NCBI GenBank assembly: GCA_002344065.1
Contig: DDTK01000010.1
Coordinates: 62,001-126,000, forward strand
Length of the DNA: 64,000 nucleotides
DNA from: Flammeovirgaceae bacterium UBA2366
GTDB taxonomy: Bacteria > Bacteroidota > Bacteroidia > Cytophagales > Cyclobacteriaceae
Direction of reading: 5' to 3'
Of the stretch, positions 61,736-64,000 are shown in pieces (the first letter of the stretch is position 1; every line of letters begins with the position of its first letter). The notes beneath the pieces are model-generated. The model did no database searches, had not been told where the DNA came from, and worked only from the letters and a program-made list of their open reading frames with translations. A program made the position numbers and the translations under genes.

Positions 61736-61844
61736 TCGTAGCTATTCAATAAATAATTAGCGTACTTATTTGAGATCAACACAGCTACTTCTAGTAATAC
61801 TGTCAGCGGCTCTTGTAGCTAAATTCTATGTTGTTTAGTTTAGT

Positions 61845-63833
61845 CTATTCAAATTTAAGTTGTTTCAACCCAAGTGATGATAGATAATTGAAAGTCGAAT
61901 CATAGTACTCAGCCTTACGCGTATGATCCTCAGGATCACCATTTGGAACGACTATTACCATTCCTTGTCGTGCACGCGTCAATAAAACCCTGTAAGCATT
62001 GATTAAGTAGTTCTTCCTTTCCGCATTGTGAATGTTTTGCCATTTCTTTCCCTTAAAGGAAAATGTTTTCCATCCGTCATCCGAATAGCGCAAGTCTCCA
62101 TCCCAAGTGACACATGTCCAGTCGAGCTCTAAACCCTGAATTTGAAACTCTGTAGCCACATCTTCTAAATAGTACGATGATCGAACATCATCTTTTCCAT
62201 CTAGGAACCAATTTACTGGATTCATAGGAGACCGAACATCAATTGCAAAAGGTTTTAGTCTTTGGGCTTGTGAGGAAACAACAAGTCCGTACCGCTCACT
62301 ACCTCGAGCTTTCTCTTTTAACCACTTTTTAGCTTTTGAAAGATCCCTTGTAATCACAATTGGATATTTTGACTCAAAGGCAGACAAAGTCATTCTGGCT
62401 TTTTCGAAATCAAGGTTAAGCAATTGTTTGACAAACAGTGATAAATTTTCTGCCCGAAAAGATCGCATTGATACAGCCAGATGTAGATCTGAGTTATAAT
62501 TAATCTTTTTCTTATTGTTTAAAATATGAATTGTTTCACTTGCAGCATACTCATCATTCTCAAGGTTAGGGGAGATAAAAATGTCCCAATCAGAAAATTT
62601 AGTATCAATTGCTTTTAACCATTCTGAAATTCCAGCTTCACCAGTATTTATTTCTTGTCCACCACCTACCAAGCAAATAACGACAGCCCAGTCCTTATGT
62701 CTATCAAGGCAAGAAATGAGAAACTCCGGCTCGGAAAAGTCAAAATCAGCCAATCCTTTTTTCTGTCGCATGAATTTGACAGTCTGTTCTTTATTCCATG
62801 CGCGTTGCGCTTCATCAAAAATGGCAACATGATCATATGGAGCATCTTGACTGACCACATAAGCATCTCTGTAATGGTGAATAATTTGGATGAAGGATTT
62901 AACAGCCTGTTTAGCTTCCTTCTTTGAAATCCTAATACCTCTATCAGCGTCCTTTTTTACCCTGTCTCTTGCCAGCGCTTCTTGAAGTATTGCAACTAAT
63001 GGGGCGTTGCCAGATAAATAGACACTTGTATTCCCGTTTTCTTTATCGAGATGCTCTGTTGCTACTTTTAGACCAACAAGTGTCTTGCCAGCACCTGGAA
63101 CTCCTGTAACAAAGCAGATAATTTTCTTTTTGTGGGATTTGGCATAATCAATTGTGGCGCCAAGTGCTGAAGTTGTTTTTGTTAAATTCTTTGCCTCTGC
63201 ATCGCTTCGAGTTATTTCATCAACGGAATGACTGTTGTAAAGAGACACTGCCGCTTCAATAATGGTTGGAGTTGGAAAGTAGCTTCCCTTTGAGAAGAGT
63301 TCTGAATCAATTCGTGAAGTCGTATTTTTGAAATACTTAAGTGTGTGTTCAATTCCTTCTCTTAAATTATCCTTTGAAAGTTTGATAGGGATGATCAGAT
63401 TGTCATCGTGAGATGTTTGAGCGATTTCGATTATGGACTTGGTTGCCTCTGTTGCAACTAGAACGGGTGCCAAAATTGCATCATGACTTGGCTTATGAAA
63501 GTTTTTTAAATCTAAAGCATAGTCCCAAACTTGCTCAATATCATAACTTAAAAATTTAGATTCTCCTACTTTAAACTCAATTACGAAAACAACATTCTCA
63601 ATGATCAAGATGCAGTCTACTCGTTTCCCCATTCGAGGGGTAGAGAATTCAAAAAATATTTCACCATTAAGATTAGTCAATTCCTTTTGAAGTATGCGAA
63701 TCTGATGTTCCCATGATTTGTTTTGAGTTTGTTGAGAGTTAAACTCATTGGAGAGTGTAATGGAACCTAAAATCTCCTGTATGCTTTGGTTTAGGAATAT
63801 CGCTAATGAGTTCTTGTAGTAATAATTGAGCAT
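61845..63833 (-). CDS. PD-(D/E)xK-like nuclease fused to DUF2075 (Schlafen-type) helicase
   Basis: 662 residues. The N-terminal part has a restriction-endonuclease-like core: GKRVDCILII (Asp, about 74) and VFVIEFKVGE (E-x-K, about 88-95). The helicase part has Walker A VTGVPGAGKTLVG (about 243), Walker B IFDEAQRAW (about 338), and VSMRSF and LLTRARQGMVIVVP (about 630) as motor motifs of the DUF2075 / Schlafen group-3 helicases. The next gene, the exonuclease-RecQ-UvrD fusion, begins 109 bases downstream on the same strand. The pair reads as a nuclease-helicase module; nucleic-acid target unknown. Confidence 0.82.
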   Translation of the reverse strand: MLNYYYKNSLAIFLNQSIQEILGSITLSNEFNSQQTQNKSWEHQIRILQKELTNLNGEIFFEFSTPRMGKRVDCILIIENVVFVIEFKVGESKFLSYDIEQVWDYALDLKNFHKPSHDAILAPVLVATEATKSIIEIAQTSHDDNLIIPIKLSKDNLREGIEHTLKYFKNTTSRIDSELFSKGSYFPTPTIIEAAVSLYNSHSVDEITRSDAEAKNLTKTTSALGATIDYAKSHKKKIICFVTGVPGAGKTLVGLKVATEHLDKENGNTSVYLSGNAPLVAILQEALARDRVKKDADRGIRISKKEAKQAVKSFIQIIHHYRDAYVVSQDAPYDHVAIFDEAQRAWNKEQTVKFMRQKKGLADFDFSEPEFLISCLDRHKDWAVVICLVGGGQEINTGEAGISEWLKAIDTKFSDWDIFISPNLENDEYAASETIHILNNKKKINYNSDLHLAVSMRSFRAENLSLFVKQLLNLDFEKARMTLSAFESKYPIVITRDLSKAKKWLKEKARGSERYGLVVSSQAQRLKPFAIDVRSPMNPVNWFLDGKDDVRSSYYLEDVATEFQIQGLELDWTCVTWDGDLRYSDDGWKTFSFKGKKWQNIHNAERKNYLINAYRVLLTRARQGMVIVVPNGDPEDHTRKAEYYDSTFNYLSSLGLKQLKFE

Positions 63834-63929
63834 CAGGAGCTAATTGGATTTCTAAGATAATAAATTGATATGCCCCATGCACATCCATACATCAAACTTG
63901 GCGAGTAAATGTTAAAGTGTGACGTGCAC

Positions 63930-64000
63930 TGCGTGAGGGATGGAGGCATCTGTTTGAGCCCGAAGTGGCTATGTGCGGTTGGCTGGCGAGTGCCGACAGC
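63930..64000. other. GC-rich stretch at the window edge, unassigned
   Basis: Beyond the helicase start (63834-64000) there is no gene. The last ~70 bases are much richer in G and C than the preceding island (GTGAGGGATGGAGGCATCTG ... GGCGAGTGCCGACAGC). The style resembles intergenic repeat elements of Bacteroidota, but the other half is outside the window, so it cannot be classified. Confidence 0.25.

Noticed and set aside
63930..64000. tRNA or rRNA gene at the right edge
   Set aside because: No T-loop, anticodon arm or conserved rRNA segment could be recognised in the visible part.

Overview
The window reads as a chromosomal segment of a Bacteroidota bacterium, most likely Cytophagales-like. 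Supporting signs are the mutY / HU / TPR / ribonuclease G neighbourhood, many Sec-signal proteins ending in '-AQ', TAnnTTTG-type promoter elements, a SusC-like TonB receptor, a DPP-IV-type S9 peptidase, and few Shine-Dalgarno sequences with several TTG/GTG starts. The species cannot be named from the sequence. About 0-44 kb is ordinary chromosomal backbone with small repeat-associated elements. About 43-64 kb becomes accessory and looks like a toxin-antitoxin / defence island.

Region by region. 0-4.2 kb: MutY, HU, a TPR protein, a 29-residue very basic protein and RNase G. 4.2-10.3 kb: TMEM175-like channel, PrsW-type protease, a cysteine-less thioredoxin-fold protein, a PhoD-like phosphatase lipoprotein, a TPR protein and two redoxins. 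10.33-10.67 kb: a gene-free AT-rich gap with a perfect DnaA box, a near-match on the other strand and an imperfect inverted repeat; gene orientation becomes almost uniformly plus to its right, so it is a candidate replication origin. 10.7-30.8 kb: nitronate monooxygenase-like protein, RecG, an output-less propeller sensor, a cell-wall group (PBP4-type peptidase, NagZ-like GH3), and HutG and HutF. These last two are separated by an IS200-type transposase with GCTCCGTAGGAGC palindromes and a small gene broken by a stop codon. Then come a GAF sensor and a sortilin-type BNR protein. 30.8-43.2 kb: S9 peptidase, GNAT, DUF2214, two tandem DAACS symporters overlapping an ATP-grasp-like gene, a secreted WD40-caspase protein and a small SusC-like receptor.

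43.2-47.3 kb holds seven copies or fragments of nested inverted repeats (outer ends CGTCATTGCGA / CGCAATGACG, inner arms GAAGCAATCCC / GGGATTGCTTC), when the remote copy at 6.3 kb is included. Four of them directly flank a 99-residue GIY-YIG nuclease gene. A Ca2+-type P-type ATPase lies between the repeat clusters.

47.3-64 kb is the accessory island. It contains a Fic protein with an AbiEi-like N-terminus and iteron-like upstream repeats, and a winged-helix / nucleotidyltransferase pair behind a perfect 24-bp palindrome. It also contains a TPR histidine kinase / NarL regulator pair with a secreted unknown protein, and an AbiEi / AbiEii module in which the toxin gene carries an internal deletion and frameshift. 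That module is bracketed by two direct copies of a small unknown gene. The island ends with a 1610-residue exonuclease-RecQ-UvrD fusion next to a nuclease-like DUF2075 (Schlafen-type) helicase. The strongest candidates for an undescribed system are this final two-gene helicase-nuclease module and the GIY-YIG gene with its palindromic repeats.
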